Notes: a model not told the origin generated them from the sequence alone. A stretch of 64,000 bases of DNA from Gemmatimonadaceae bacterium (GCA_020851455.1 JADZCT010000018.1:62001-126000); one strand, 5' to 3'. Shown: positions 8,848 to 19,104, counted from the first letter of the stretch. Program-made: numbers and translations.

Positions 8848-9288
8848 ATGCCGGTGGCGGTACGGTTGTCGCGGAACTTCTACGAACGCTTTGGCGACGA
8901 CGCGACGAACGAACTCATCGCACTGCTGAACGACGTGGACTTCACCTATCGCACCGAACTGAAGGACGCATTCGCCGGGAGTCTCGCGGTGTTCGACGCG
9001 AAACTCGAGCAGCGCATCGCCGAGGCGACAGCGCGGTTCGACGCGCGATTCGCCGAGGTCGAGGCCAGGTTCGACGCACGATTGGCCGAGATCGAGGCCA
9101 GGTTCGACAAGCGGTTCACGGCGATAGAAGGGAGGTCGGAACAGCGCTTCGCGGCAGTTGACCTCGCCATTGCGAACCTGGCTGGTGAGATGAAGGGAAT
9201 GCAGTCATCCCTGCTGCGGTGGATGTTCGCATTCTGGGTTGCGAGCACGGCCGCCACCATCAGCGCGATGGCGGCGTTCGCGCACTGA
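8848..9288 (+). CDS. Coiled-coil protein with hendecad repeats and C-terminal membrane anchor
   Basis: A 146-residue protein of unknown function. Residues 1-50 form an amphipathic region (MPVAVRLSRNFYERFGDD). Residues 62-105 are four consecutive 11-residue repeats of the form xRFDxRFAEIE, the hendecad pattern of a near-straight, right-handed coiled coil. Residues about 123-143 are a hydrophobic helix rich in Trp, Ala and Thr that should anchor the C-terminus in the inner membrane. The shape recalls DUF1640/CCDC90-like tail-anchored coiled-coil proteins, but no family can be named firmly. A good ribosome binding site and a promoter-like pair precede it, and a strong hairpin follows, so it is an independent unit. 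Confidence 0.8.
   Translation: MPVAVRLSRNFYERFGDDATNELIALLNDVDFTYRTELKDAFAGSLAVFDAKLEQRIAEATARFDARFAEVEARFDARLAEIEARFDKRFTAIEGRSEQRFAAVDLAIANLAGEMKGMQSSLLRWMFAFWVASTAATISAMAAFAH
9031..9162 (+). repeat. Four tandem 33-bp coding repeats (hendecads)
   Basis: Four imperfect 33-base units inside the coiled-coil gene, the second and third most alike (both beginning GCCAGGTTCGAC). Each encodes one 11-residue repeat, so copy number could vary between strains without changing frame. Confidence 0.75.
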
Positions 9289-9302
9289 CAAGCGGATGGT
9301 GC

Positions 9303-9332
9303 CGGCCGGGCCATGTGGCGACGGCCCGGCCG
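9303..9332. terminator. Bidirectional terminator-like hairpin
   Basis: Perfect 10-bp inverted repeat CGGCCGGGCC / GGCCCGGCCG with a 10-base loop, lying between the convergent coiled-coil gene and the aminotransferase gene. There is no T-run, as is common in GC-rich genomes. Confidence 0.65.
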
Positions 9333-9342
9333 TGCCCGGCCA

Positions 9343-10632
9343 CTACCGCACGGCCATCAGCGATTCGCGCAGGCGCGGCAACACAACCTTGATCTCGTCG
9401 GTCGAGACAGCGCCAACCGACAGCCGGAACCACCCCGTTTCCTCACGCGCTCCAAAGGCCTGGAACGGCACCACGGCGAGCCCGCACGAGCGCAGCAGGT
9501 AGCGGCGGATGTCGTCGTTCGTCGCCATGACGGAACCATCGGGAGCCTTGCGCCCGTTCAGCGCGAACCGGGCGCTGAGGTAGATGGCTCCCAGCGGTGG
9601 CGTAGAGTCAACCGGGAAGCCCTCCTTCCGGAGCGTGGCGATGCCGTCGGCCAGGAGCCGCAGCCGCTCTTCGACCTTGGGGAGCATCACGGCGTGGAAC
9701 GCATCCACCTCCCGCGCGGCGCCGAGCAACTCCGCCGTAGCGAGTTGGGCCGGACGCGGCGCCCACGCCCCAACGTGGGTCAGCAGGTCGCTCATCCCCT
9801 TGATCACGTCGTCGGGCCCGACCGCCCACCCGACCCTCAGTCCGGTTGCCGCAAACGCCTTCGAAATGCCATCCACGAACACGGTATAGCGCTTCATCTC
9901 CGGCCGAAGGCCAACGGGCGTGCGATGGTTCGCGCCGCCGAACGTGAGCATCCAGTACATCTGGTCGTACAGCACGTACAGCGGGCGCTCACCTCCGGCG
10001 GCGCGCCGCGCATTCTCCTCGAGCACGAGGTCGCAGATCGCCGCGAGTTGCGGCTCCGGGAAGAGCGTGCCCGCGGGATTCATGGGCGAGCAGAGGACGA
10101 GCAGCGTTGCGCCGCCGATGTGGCGGGCCAGTTGGTCCGCCGTGGGCAGAAAGCCGGACTCCGGGCCGCACGGCACCTCGACGGGGATGGCGCCGACGAT
10201 GGGCGCGTAATACTCGTTGCTCCAGCTCGGCACGGGGTACACCACGCGCTCGCCGGGGTTGACGAGCACGCGATACGCGCCATAGATCGCCGGGCGTCCG
10301 CCGCCGCAGACCATGACGTTCGCTTCTCCGTAATCGAGGCCGAGGCGCTGCGTGTACGACTGCGCAACCGCCTTGCGCAGCGCGGGCATCCCCGACGACG
10401 GCGGGTAGTTCGACTCCGTTGCAGCGCGTGCCGCGATTCCGCCTGAAAGGAGTGTGGGCACGGGGAAGTGCGCGGGCGAGAAGTCGCCGACGGTGAGGTT
10501 GCAGACGGGGCGGCCAGTCGCCACGAGATCGCGCACTTCGGCCGAGATGGCGAGGATCTGCGAAGGCCTGAGGGTGGCGGCGAGCGAGGCCAGCCGGGCA
10601 GCGGCGCCACGTGGCGATGCGGTTCCAGTCAT
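9343..10632 (-). CDS. PLP-dependent class I/II aminotransferase
   Basis: Fold-type I aminotransferase, cytoplasmic. The PLP-binding lysine is Lys258 in GISKAFAATGLRVG, with the Arg of the same motif at 266. SPMNPAGT (Asn185) and the LYDQMYW segment (Asp223) provide the ring-nitrogen contact. The substrate-side opening LTVGDFSPAHFPVP resembles aspartate-type aminotransferases but is not diagnostic; valine/alanine- or aromatic-type activity is possible. The ATG at 10632 was chosen over a frame extending to 10761, because the latter would run into the end of hslU and adds 43 residues without family character. It lies 49 bases downstream of hslU and may be co-transcribed with it. Confidence 0.88.
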   Translation of the reverse strand: MTGTASPRGAAARLASLAATLRPSQILAISAEVRDLVATGRPVCNLTVGDFSPAHFPVPTLLSGGIAARAATESNYPPSSGMPALRKAVAQSYTQRLGLDYGEANVMVCGGGRPAIYGAYRVLVNPGERVVYPVPSWSNEYYAPIVGAIPVEVPCGPESGFLPTADQLARHIGGATLLVLCSPMNPAGTLFPEPQLAAICDLVLEENARRAAGGERPLYVLYDQMYWMLTFGGANHRTPVGLRPEMKRYTVFVDGISKAFAATGLRVGWAVGPDDVIKGMSDLLTHVGAWAPRPAQLATAELLGAAREVDAFHAVMLPKVEERLRLLADGIATLRKEGFPVDSTPPLGAIYLSARFALNGRKAPDGSVMATNDDIRRYLLRSCGLAVVPFQAFGAREETGWFRLSVGAVSTDEIKVVLPRLRESLMAVR

Positions 10633-10681
10633 GAATGAAGAATACACACGCCCGCCCGTCGCGGCAGGCAACATGGGCGCG

Positions 10682-12175
<1,494 letters not shown>

Positions 12176-12583
12176 GAAATTACACCATTGCCCGCTCCAT
12201 CCGGTTTATGCGCAAGCCATACTGCCACCGCGACTTAGAGTCAGGTCCGATCTGTCCGTGTAATCCTCACACGACTGGCGGGCGTTCCCCGATGCCCGAA
12301 CGAGCCGCGATGGGCCAATCTACCGATGCCGATCGCGCTCGTCGTTTGCGCGTCGGTGCCGGAAACGTGGCCGGATCCCCGCTCGAGTTTGCGCGGATCG
12401 TGGGGGCGCTGGGGAGAGCGCTGTGCGCGCCTCGCGGGGTTCGGCCACGGCAGTAGTGCGGCGGCGCCAGCGCTGATGGGCGATCCACGAGCCCTGGCGC
12501 GGCGCCGTTTGCGCTTTCAGGCCTCCGGGTCGGCCGCGCCGTGCGGGTGGCCCACGTTCATGCGTACGCTGCCGCCCGGCGCC
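12176..12583. other. 408-bp gap between hslV and hslU, nothing recognised
   Basis: Short open frames on both strands here are Arg/Pro-rich and show no family character, no good ribosome binding site and no coding-like third-position pattern that stands out. No tRNA, hairpin terminator or clear promoter was found. In most bacteria hslV and hslU are nearly contiguous, so this may be a decayed insertion or a leader region for hslU. Confidence 0.5.
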
Positions 12584-13123
12584 TCAGCGATCCGGCTCGA
12601 GTACGGTGATGTTGGTATTGGAAAAGATGCAGATCTCGCCGGCGATCGTGAGCGACTTCTGTACAATCTCGCGTGGCGTCATTTGCGTTTCACGCAGCAG
12701 AGCGCGCGCCGCGGCAAGGGCGAATGGCCCGCCGGACCCAATCGCGAGCGCTCCGTCCTCGGCCTCGATCACCTCGCCGCTGCCCGAAAGTACGAACCCG
12801 TGCTTCGCGTCGGCTGCGATGAGCTGGGCTTCGAGCCGACGCAGCACCCGGTCGGACCGCCACTCCTTCGCGAGGTCCACAGCGGCTCGCGGCAGGTTGT
12901 CGGGGAAGCGGTCAATCTTCTCCTCGAACTTGTCGAAGAGCGTGAACGCATCGGCCACGGCGCCGGCGAAGCCGGCCACGATGGCACCGCCCTTGAGCAC
13001 GCGCACCTTCTGCGCGTTCGACTTCATCACGGTCTCGCCCAGAGTCACCTGGCCGTCGCCGCCAATGGCAACCTTGCCATCTCGCCGGACGCAGAGGATG
13101 GTAGTAGCGTGAAACTGCTGCAT
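12584..13123 (-). CDS. hslV: ATP-dependent protease proteolytic subunit HslV
   Basis: The proteasome-beta-like peptidase of HslUV, 179 residues. The catalytic threonine is in HATTILCVRRDGKV (Thr7) and becomes N-terminal after removal of a six-residue propeptide. GGDGQVTLG, the lysine in VMKSNAQKVRVL, and GFAGAVADAFTLFDKFE are standard. The C-terminal half carries GSGGPFALAAARALL and the metal-site region SLTIAGEICIFSN. The ATG at 13123 gives the family length; a much longer open frame upstream is a shadow of the divergent dehydratase. It starts 30 bases from that divergent gene. Confidence 0.96.
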   Translation of the reverse strand: MQQFHATTILCVRRDGKVAIGGDGQVTLGETVMKSNAQKVRVLKGGAIVAGFAGAVADAFTLFDKFEEKIDRFPDNLPRAAVDLAKEWRSDRVLRRLEAQLIAADAKHGFVLSGSGEVIEAEDGALAIGSGGPFALAAARALLRETQMTPREIVQKSLTIAGEICIFSNTNITVLEPDR

Positions 13124-13153
13124 GGCAATGAAGCTAACGGAGTGTGAATCCAC

Positions 13154-14122
13154 ATGGCCTGGCCCATCGCTTTCGACGACGTCCTCGCCGCGCGCGACCG
13201 CATCGCGCCGTTCATCGGACCCACGCCGCTGCGTGAGTACCCGCTGCTCGATGACTTGATTGGGCACGGGATCCGCATCTGGGTGAAGCACGAGAACCAC
13301 CAGCCCACGCAGAGCTTCAAGGTTCGCAACGGGCTCTCGAGCATAACCGCGCTGACGACCGAAGAGCGAGAGCGCGGCGCCATCGGCGCCAGCACCGGGA
13401 ACCATGGGCAGGGTGTGGCGTACGCCGGCAAGCAGCTGGGCGTGCCGGTCACGATCTGCGTGCCAGCGGGCAACAACCCCGGGAAGAACGCTGCGATCCG
13501 CGCGCTTGGCGCCGAGCTCATCGAGGGCGGCACGACGTACGATGACGCCGCCGCAGCGTGCGACCGCATCCGACGCGAGCGCGGCATGACGCTCGTGCAC
13601 TCGACGAACAACCGCAACGTCATCGCCGGCGCGGCAACGATGACCCTCGAGATCATCGGGCAGGAGCCGTCCCTCGACGCGCTCATCATCGCCGTTGGCG
13701 GAGGATCGCAGGCCGTGGGCGCGCTCACCGTACTGGCGGCACGCGCGCCGCACGTACAGGTGTATGCCGTTGGAGCGGCCGGCGCGCCGGGGCAGTACGA
13801 ATCGTGGCGACAGGGGAGGCGGATGAGCGGCTTCCCCGCAGAGACGTTCGCCGAGGGGATCGCGACCGGAGCGGCGTACGAGGCGACATTCGACGCTCTG
13901 AAGGAAGGCCTCGCCGGATTCGTCACGGTAGACGAGGATGCGCTGTACGCAGCCGTGCGCGACCTCATCTCCATGACGCACAACCTCACGGAGGGAGCGG
14001 GGGCTGCGGGGCTGGCGGGCCTCCGCGTGCTGGCTCCGGAACTTGCCGGCAAGCGCGTGGCGATCGTGCTGTCGGGCGGCAACCTCTCGACGGACGCGCT
14101 CGAGCGCCTGTACGGGCCTTGA
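13154..14122 (+). CDS. PLP-dependent threonine/serine dehydratase-like lyase
   Basis: Fold-type II PLP enzyme of 322 residues resembling catabolic threonine dehydratase or threo-3-hydroxyaspartate ammonia-lyase. The PLP lysine is Lys56 in QSFKVRNG (family consensus SFKxRGA). The Asn loop STGNHGQGVAYA lies near 80-91 and the phosphate-binding glycine run VGGGSQAVG near 175-183. There is no C-terminal ACT regulatory domain, so it is not the isoleucine-regulated IlvA form. The Val-Arg-Asn after the lysine departs from the usual Ile-Arg-Gly, so the substrate may differ. Divergent from hslV, convergent with xerC. Confidence 0.85.
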   Translation: MAWPIAFDDVLAARDRIAPFIGPTPLREYPLLDDLIGHGIRIWVKHENHQPTQSFKVRNGLSSITALTTEERERGAIGASTGNHGQGVAYAGKQLGVPVTICVPAGNNPGKNAAIRALGAELIEGGTTYDDAAAACDRIRRERGMTLVHSTNNRNVIAGAATMTLEIIGQEPSLDALIIAVGGGSQAVGALTVLAARAPHVQVYAVGAAGAPGQYESWRQGRRMSGFPAETFAEGIATGAAYEATFDALKEGLAGFVTVDEDALYAAVRDLISMTHNLTEGAGAAGLAGLRVLAPELAGKRVAIVLSGGNLSTDALERLYGP

Positions 14123-14162
14123 TGCGAGTGTTCGAGCGGTGGTACGGACCCGATGGAAAGGC

Positions 14163-15095
14163 TCAGGCGCGGGGATGCGCCTTCCGGTGCGCTTCCTTGA
14201 GCCGCTCGATACTGGTGTGCGTGTAGATCTGCGTGGTGGAAATGGAGGCGTGGCCAAGCAGCTCCTGCACCGCGCGAAGGTCGGCCCCGGCGTCGAGCAG
14301 GTGAGTGGCGAAGGTATGCCGCAGCGAGTGAGTCGAGAGCCCGGCGCCCTCGTCAACCCGTTCCAGCCACCGCTTCATGGTGGCCTGAACAGCCCGCACC
14401 GTGAGCCGTCTGGCGCGTGGGCCCACGAACAATGCCGTCCGGTCGGCCCTCTGGCCTGCCTGGGCGAGCAACGCATCACGCACGCGTTCGTACTCCCGCA
14501 AGGCGCGTTGCGCGTGCTCACCGACTGGCACGATCCGCTCTTTGCGTCCCTTGCCGCGCACTTTCACCAGGCCGGCAAGCAGGTCGAGGTCGGCGCGATT
14601 GACGCCCACCAGCTCGGAAACGCGCAGGCCGGAAGAGTAGAACAGCTCGACAATCGCGAGGTCGCGCACGTCCGCCAGCCGTCCCCCGGCGGCCCGCATC
14701 TGCATGGCGGCCAGGAGGGTTTCGACCTGCGACCGGTCGAGGTGCCCCGGGAGGTGCTTGTCGAGCTTCGGCGTGCCAACCGCGCGCGCGGGGTTGTTGG
14801 CTACGATCTCCTGACGGTTCAGCCAGGCGTAGAAAGAGCGAATCGCACTCAGGGCGCGCGCGGCGCTCCGGCGTGAGATGCCCCGCTGGGAGAGGCGCGC
14901 GAGATAGGCACGGATCGCCGCCCTGTCCACCCGTTCCCACGACAGACCGCCCTCGCCAAGATACGGGCCCGCAAACGCCGCGAACTGCCGCAGATCGCGC
15001 GCGTACGCCTTCACCGTGTTTGACGAGACGTCGCGCTCCTTCGCGAGGTGCTCGAGAAAGGCGGCGACGAAATCCGGCGCCGCAGCGTCGTTCAC
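14163..15095 (-). CDS. xerC: Tyrosine recombinase XerC/XerD type
   Basis: Site-specific recombinase that resolves chromosome dimers at dif with FtsK. All catalytic residues are present: Arg158 (SSGLRVSEL), Lys182 (GKGRKER), His256 and Arg259 (HSLRHTFATHLL), His282 (LGHAS) and the nucleophile Tyr291 (TTQIYTH). The N-terminal SAM-like DNA-binding domain spans about 6-95. At 310 residues it has the length of a housekeeping Xer protein, and its position among hslUV, trmFO and topA is the classic chromosomal xerC context. XerC and XerD cannot be told apart with certainty by eye. Confidence 0.93.
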   Translation of the reverse strand: MNDAAAPDFVAAFLEHLAKERDVSSNTVKAYARDLRQFAAFAGPYLGEGGLSWERVDRAAIRAYLARLSQRGISRRSAARALSAIRSFYAWLNRQEIVANNPARAVGTPKLDKHLPGHLDRSQVETLLAAMQMRAAGGRLADVRDLAIVELFYSSGLRVSELVGVNRADLDLLAGLVKVRGKGRKERIVPVGEHAQRALREYERVRDALLAQAGQRADRTALFVGPRARRLTVRAVQATMKRWLERVDEGAGLSTHSLRHTFATHLLDAGADLRAVQELLGHASISTTQIYTHTSIERLKEAHRKAHPRA

Positions 15096-15129
15096 GGCCG
15101 GGCCGCCTCTTCGGGCGATCGGGGCTGGG

Positions 15130-15702
15130 TCACCAGAAGAACTTCCGCAGCCCCGACGGTTGCTGCGCCGTTTGATGCTTGCGGTACATGTGCAGATACA
15201 TCAAGCCGCCGGTCATCGTCATCGCCACCAGAGCGAGCCCCCAGAGCATGGCGACAACCAGCCCGCCGTCCCCGAACGCCTCGCCGCTGTGCAGCCGGTA
15301 GAGGAACGGCTTATCGGCGTAGTCCTCCGTCGCCAGCAGCGCACCGGTCAACGCGTGTATGCGCAGAAGCTTGTCTTCTCCGCCAGTCGGCTTGCCAAGA
15401 AAGACCGACACCGTCGGTGGATCGCCCTTGAGCTTCAGCTCGACCTTGTCAACCGGGGCGCCCGAAGCGCTGGCTTCGGCGGTCCGCAGGGCGCGGGTGA
15501 GCACTGCTGCCGTCGTCGTATCGGATGCATTGAGCCGCACGTCGCTCACGACATCGCGTAGGCGCTCGCGCTCGGTCTCTTCGGCGCCAAAGAACTCGGT
15601 GAACGCAACCAGCACGCCGGTTGCCGCGGCCCAGAGGATGAAGATGGCCGCGACCCAACTCACCCAGCGGTGCCAGAGCCGCAGCGACTTGATGGTAATC
15701 AT
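15130..15702 (-). CDS. PepSY-associated membrane protein
   Basis: A 190-residue inner-membrane protein with two transmembrane helices. The first (about 12-35) belongs to the PepSY_TM signature LRLWHRWVSWVAAI; the loop between (about 40-145) carries a PepSY-like sequence with VELKLKGDPPTVSVFLG and the LRIHALTGALLATEDY strand; the second helix is about 146-170. Such proteins are often linked to iron or siderophore uptake and reductase systems, but the single PepSY unit here is shorter than those. The C-terminus is basic and cytoplasmic. The ATG at 15702 removes an Arg-rich false extension. It follows xerC on the same strand after 34 bases. Confidence 0.82.
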   Translation of the reverse strand: MITIKSLRLWHRWVSWVAAIFILWAAATGVLVAFTEFFGAEETERERLRDVVSDVRLNASDTTTAAVLTRALRTAEASASGAPVDKVELKLKGDPPTVSVFLGKPTGGEDKLLRIHALTGALLATEDYADKPFLYRLHSGEAFGDGGLVVAMLWGLALVAMTMTGGLMYLHMYRKHQTAQQPSGLRKFFW

Positions 15703-15756
15703 ACGGAGTAAGAATAGGGCGTTGGACGGCGTGGCGCAGCGGGCGTATGATTCGGC

Positions 15757-16482
15757 ATGATACTTGGCGTCGCGGGAATGATCGGCTGCGGCAAGACCAC
15801 GCTGTCGCGGGCGCTGGCGCAGCGGTTTGGCCTGCAACTCGCCCTCGAGAGCGTCGGCGACGAGAATCCCTGGCTTACGCAGTTCTACTCCGGGCCGGAC
15901 TGTATGCGCACCTACGGCCTGCACCTTCAGCTTCACTTCCTTGCAACGCGCTTCAAGGCGATGCGCCGGATGCGGGCGATGGGCGGGAGCTGGGTGCTCG
16001 ACCGCACGTGGTACGAGGACGCCGAGATCTTCGCGCGCGGCCTCTACGAGCAGGGGTACATGAGCGAGGCCGACTGGACGCTGTACGAGATGCTTTACGG
16101 CGAGCTGCTCCACGCCCCTGCGGCGCGACCGCCGCGACTCCTCATCTACCTCGAAGGCCCGCTCTCGACGATCCTGGGTCGCATCGCAACGCGAGGGCGT
16201 CCCGGCGAGCGCGACGCCGACCCGGAGTACTTCGCGGCGCTGCACGAGCGATACGCCCGGTGGATCGCGGTGTTCAGGCACTGCCCGGTGCTGCGACTGG
16301 ATGTCCGGGAATACGACGTCATTGGCGACCCGGCAGCGGTAGAGGGAATCGTGGCGCGCCTGCGCCGCCAGATCGAAGGGGACCTCCCTCAGACCGAGCT
16401 GTGGCCTGGCGCCGTGGATGCCAGCGACACGCCGTTTGCCCCCGCCCAGGCCCGAAGGTCTCGCAAGGCGCGCTCGGCGTAA
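15757..16482 (+). CDS. Deoxynucleoside kinase
   Basis: Third deoxynucleoside-kinase-family gene in the window, complete at 241 residues. The P-loop is GMIGCGKT (7-14), preceded only by MILGVA, so the start is well placed. ESVGDENPWLTQFY is the substrate-loop Glu region, DRTWYEDAEIFA (about 81-92) is the acidic-Arg motif with its FA helix, and the lid has RIATRGRPGE. It resembles dAK/dGK-type enzymes more closely than the two genes at the left edge. The last 31 codons lie antisense over the end of trmFO, and the C-terminal tail ARRSKARSA-like is basic and probably unstructured. Confidence 0.88.
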   Translation: MILGVAGMIGCGKTTLSRALAQRFGLQLALESVGDENPWLTQFYSGPDCMRTYGLHLQLHFLATRFKAMRRMRAMGGSWVLDRTWYEDAEIFARGLYEQGYMSEADWTLYEMLYGELLHAPAARPPRLLIYLEGPLSTILGRIATRGRPGERDADPEYFAALHERYARWIAVFRHCPVLRLDVREYDVIGDPAAVEGIVARLRRQIEGDLPQTELWPGAVDASDTPFAPAQARRSRKARSA

Positions 16483-17765
16483 CGCCGCTTTCGCTGCACT
16501 TTGTCGCGCGGCGCTTCTGGCAGTTCTTCGAGCAGGCCGAGATTGGCGTTCATTGGCTGGAAGTGCGCTGGGTCCGCCTCGCGCAGGTAGCGGTAGAGCG
16601 CGCCGATCATCGTCGTAGGCGGCGGCAGCACCGGCCCCTCGCCTCGCAGCAGCCGGTCGAGGTTAATCGCGCCGATGAGTCCCGTAGCGGTGCTCTCGGT
16701 ATAGCCCTCGACGCCCGTGACCTGCCCGGCGAACAGGAGCAGCGGGTCGTCGCGAACCGAGAGGTGCGGCGTGAGTGCAGCGGGCGAGTTCACGTACGAG
16801 TTGCGGTGGATCGAGCCGTACCGCAGGAACTCGGCGTTCTCGAGCCCCGGGATGGTCCGGAAGACCCGCTGCTGCCCGGGAATGCGCAGGCGCGTCTGGA
16901 AGCCAACCAGGTTGCGCATGCGGCCGGCTCGGTCCTCTGCGCGGAGCTGCACCACGGCGTACGGGCGACGCCCGGTGCGGGGATCCCGCAGTCCCACCGG
17001 CTTCATCGGGCCGAAGCGGAGCGTGTCGGGGCCGCGTCGCGCCATTTCCTCAATGGGCATGCACCCCTCGAAGTACGGCGCCTGGTCGAACTCATGCGCC
17101 GTGAACTGGTCGGCGGCGGCCAGCGCCGCAACGAACGCCTCGTACTGTTCCCTCTCCATCGGGCAGTTCAGGTATCCGCCCTCGCCCCCGGCCGCGTGCA
17201 GCCCTTCTCCCGCCAGCGTCTCCTTGCCGTAGCGGGAGGCGGAGAACACGATGGAGCGGTCTATTGACTCCGCGCTGACGATCGGCGCGATGGCGTCGTA
17301 GAAGGCGAGCGACTCGAGCCCGAGCCGCGTCCTGATTCGCTCCGCGAGCGCATCGCTCGTGAGGGGGCCGGTGGCGACGATGCCGGGCGACGGAAGGTCG
17401 GTTGCCTCCTCGCGCACCACGCGCACATTGGGGTGCGCGGTCACACGATCGTGCACACCGGCCGAGAAGATGTCGCGATCCACCGTCAGCGCGGTTCCGC
17501 CGGGGATACGGGCCGCGTCGGCCGACTCCAGCACGACCGAGCCAAGCAAACGCATTTCGGCCTTGAGGAGGCCATGCGCGTTGGTCTCGTCGGTACTCTT
17601 GAACGTGTTCGAGCAGACGAGTTCCGCGAGCCGGTCGGTCTTGTGCGCGGCGGTCCCCTTCACACCGCGCATCTCGTGCAGCACGACACGGTGGCCGCGT
17701 TCGGCAAGCTGAAACGCCGCCTCCGAACCCGCCAGCCCGCCCCCCACGACATGAACCTCAGCCAT
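16389..17765 (-). CDS. trmFO: Methylenetetrahydrofolate-tRNA-(uracil-5-)-methyltransferase TrmFO
   Basis: Flavin- and folate-dependent enzyme that makes 5-methyluridine at position 54 of tRNAs. The FAD-binding motif VVGGGLAGSEAA starts the protein (residues 5-16). ELVCSNTFKS near 48-57 and YFEGCMPIEEMARRG near 233-247 contain the two catalytic cysteines. The C-terminal FAGQVTGVEGYTESTATGL and HFQPMNANLGLL segments are family signatures. At 458 residues it is slightly longer than usual because of a tail that reads over the convergent kinase gene (94-base overlap). Downstream of topA and the porin on the same strand, a widespread topA-trmFO-xerC-hslVU neighbourhood. Confidence 0.96.
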   Translation of the reverse strand: MAEVHVVGGGLAGSEAAFQLAERGHRVVLHEMRGVKGTAAHKTDRLAELVCSNTFKSTDETNAHGLLKAEMRLLGSVVLESADAARIPGGTALTVDRDIFSAGVHDRVTAHPNVRVVREEATDLPSPGIVATGPLTSDALAERIRTRLGLESLAFYDAIAPIVSAESIDRSIVFSASRYGKETLAGEGLHAAGGEGGYLNCPMEREQYEAFVAALAAADQFTAHEFDQAPYFEGCMPIEEMARRGPDTLRFGPMKPVGLRDPRTGRRPYAVVQLRAEDRAGRMRNLVGFQTRLRIPGQQRVFRTIPGLENAEFLRYGSIHRNSYVNSPAALTPHLSVRDDPLLLFAGQVTGVEGYTESTATGLIGAINLDRLLRGEGPVLPPPTTMIGALYRYLREADPAHFQPMNANLGLLEELPEAPRDKVQRKRRYAERALRDLRAWAGANGVSLASTAPGHSSV

Positions 17766-17803
17766 CGCTCACCCTGGTAGCGGCGTCGGGTTGCCGCGCG
17801 CGA

Positions 17804-19093
17804 TCAGAAGAATAGCTGCCACCGCAGTTGCAGGAGGCGCTCCATGCGGCGGTTGCCCAGCCGCGCGCCTCCGGTGAACGTCGTTTGCTGGTATGCGGCC
17901 TGCAGGTGTATGAGGCGGCTGAGATACCAGTTGAGGACCGCGCCGGCCTCGACGGCGCCGCGCGCCGAAGCGGACGAATCGGCGTACATGGGAAACGCTT
18001 CGTCGCCCACGCGGAGCGCCGCAACGCGCGCGCCGGCCTGCCATGCACCCCAATGCCCGCTGGCCGGGTCGAATGGCTTGCGCGGCGTGAGCCCGTCCGG
18101 GCCCGACGGTTCACCCGTCAGGCTGTACTGTGCGCTAACGAGCCATGCGTTGGTCCGGACCGTTGCCGCCGAGGCACCGCGGGCAACGGCCTGCGAGTTC
18201 GCGAACCACTCCGCCATCGCGCCGAACGGGCCCTGGTGGAAGTACGCGAACGCCCCGTTTCTCGTGTGACGGCCGGCGGCCCGCACGCCCTGGCCTTCGC
18301 TGTAGGCAAAGAACGTCTGCGCCGCCTGGGTCTTGAACCTCGGGAGTCGCGCAGCCCCACCCGCGACGCCGCGCTCGAGGCCCGTGGATCCGTTGAAGGC
18401 AATTCCAACGCCCTGCTCCACCCCGCCCACCGTGTGGCGGTACGGCTTGAACCATGCGCGGTAGGTCACGTCCTTTGCGGCGGTGGCGTCGCCGTCCTGT
18501 GTTGCCCCGCCGTCGGGCGCCCCGTCAAAGACGCCCAGCGAGGCCTCCACCGCATCGGTCACCACCGGCCCGGTCACGAGTATCCCGACGTCACGGCTCG
18601 CGTGAAGGTTCGACGCGAGCGACCGCTCCGGGAAGAGCAGTGTTGCAACCGATATGTACCGTTCGAGGCCAACCGGCGTTTTCTGTTTCCCGGCGCGCAT
18701 CCACCAACCGCCTCCCAGTCCGGCGTCCACGTATGCATCCTGCACCGGCGACGACGCCGACGAGGGGCCGACTTCGAACATGATTCGCGCAGCGACGCCG
18801 GGAAACAGGTTCGCGTCGAGGATGACGCTCGCGCGTTTCACGGCAAGGTTGCTTCCGGGCGCGGGCGTGCTGTCGCCGAGCAGCGCCAGTGCGTCGAACA
18901 TCGCATACGCGCGCAACTTCAACTGCTTCGTACGGTCCGCCGAGTGGATGCGAAGGCCGCCGTCGTCGAACGCGACCAGCCCCGAATCCCGGGCAGGAGG
19001 CGACGTTCGCGGCTGTGCACCAGCAGCCGTGACAGCAGCGAGCGCCGCTGTCACGGCCAGGGCGTGGAGGCCTGCCTTCACGCGATGCAGCAC
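17804..19093 (-). CDS. Phosphate-selective porin (OprO/OprP-like) outer-membrane protein
   Basis: A 429-residue outer-membrane beta-barrel. A signal peptide (ending AVTAAGAQ, about residue 24) precedes a string of amphipathic strands. Family marks are the RAGKQKTPVGLERY stretch near 125-139, followed by LLFPERSLASNL, and a C-terminal strand ending in aromatic WQLFF, the signal for barrel insertion. The start is taken as GTG at 19093, 12 bases after the topA stop; a second GTG at 19081 is also possible and ribosome binding sites are weak, so coupling to topA is likely. Despite the family name, the anion specificity is not certain. Confidence 0.82.
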   Translation of the reverse strand: MLHRVKAGLHALAVTAALAAVTAAGAQPRTSPPARDSGLVAFDDGGLRIHSADRTKQLKLRAYAMFDALALLGDSTPAPGSNLAVKRASVILDANLFPGVAARIMFEVGPSSASSPVQDAYVDAGLGGGWWMRAGKQKTPVGLERYISVATLLFPERSLASNLHASRDVGILVTGPVVTDAVEASLGVFDGAPDGGATQDGDATAAKDVTYRAWFKPYRHTVGGVEQGVGIAFNGSTGLERGVAGGAARLPRFKTQAAQTFFAYSEGQGVRAAGRHTRNGAFAYFHQGPFGAMAEWFANSQAVARGASAATVRTNAWLVSAQYSLTGEPSGPDGLTPRKPFDPASGHWGAWQAGARVAALRVGDEAFPMYADSSASARGAVEAGAVLNWYLSRLIHLQAAYQQTTFTGGARLGNRRMERLLQLRWQLFF

Positions 19094-19104
19094 GCCGGCC
19101 CGGC

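Noticed and set aside
12208-12488. Short frames on both strands between hslV and hslU
   Set aside because: No ribosome binding site, no recognisable residues and Arg/Pro-rich composition.
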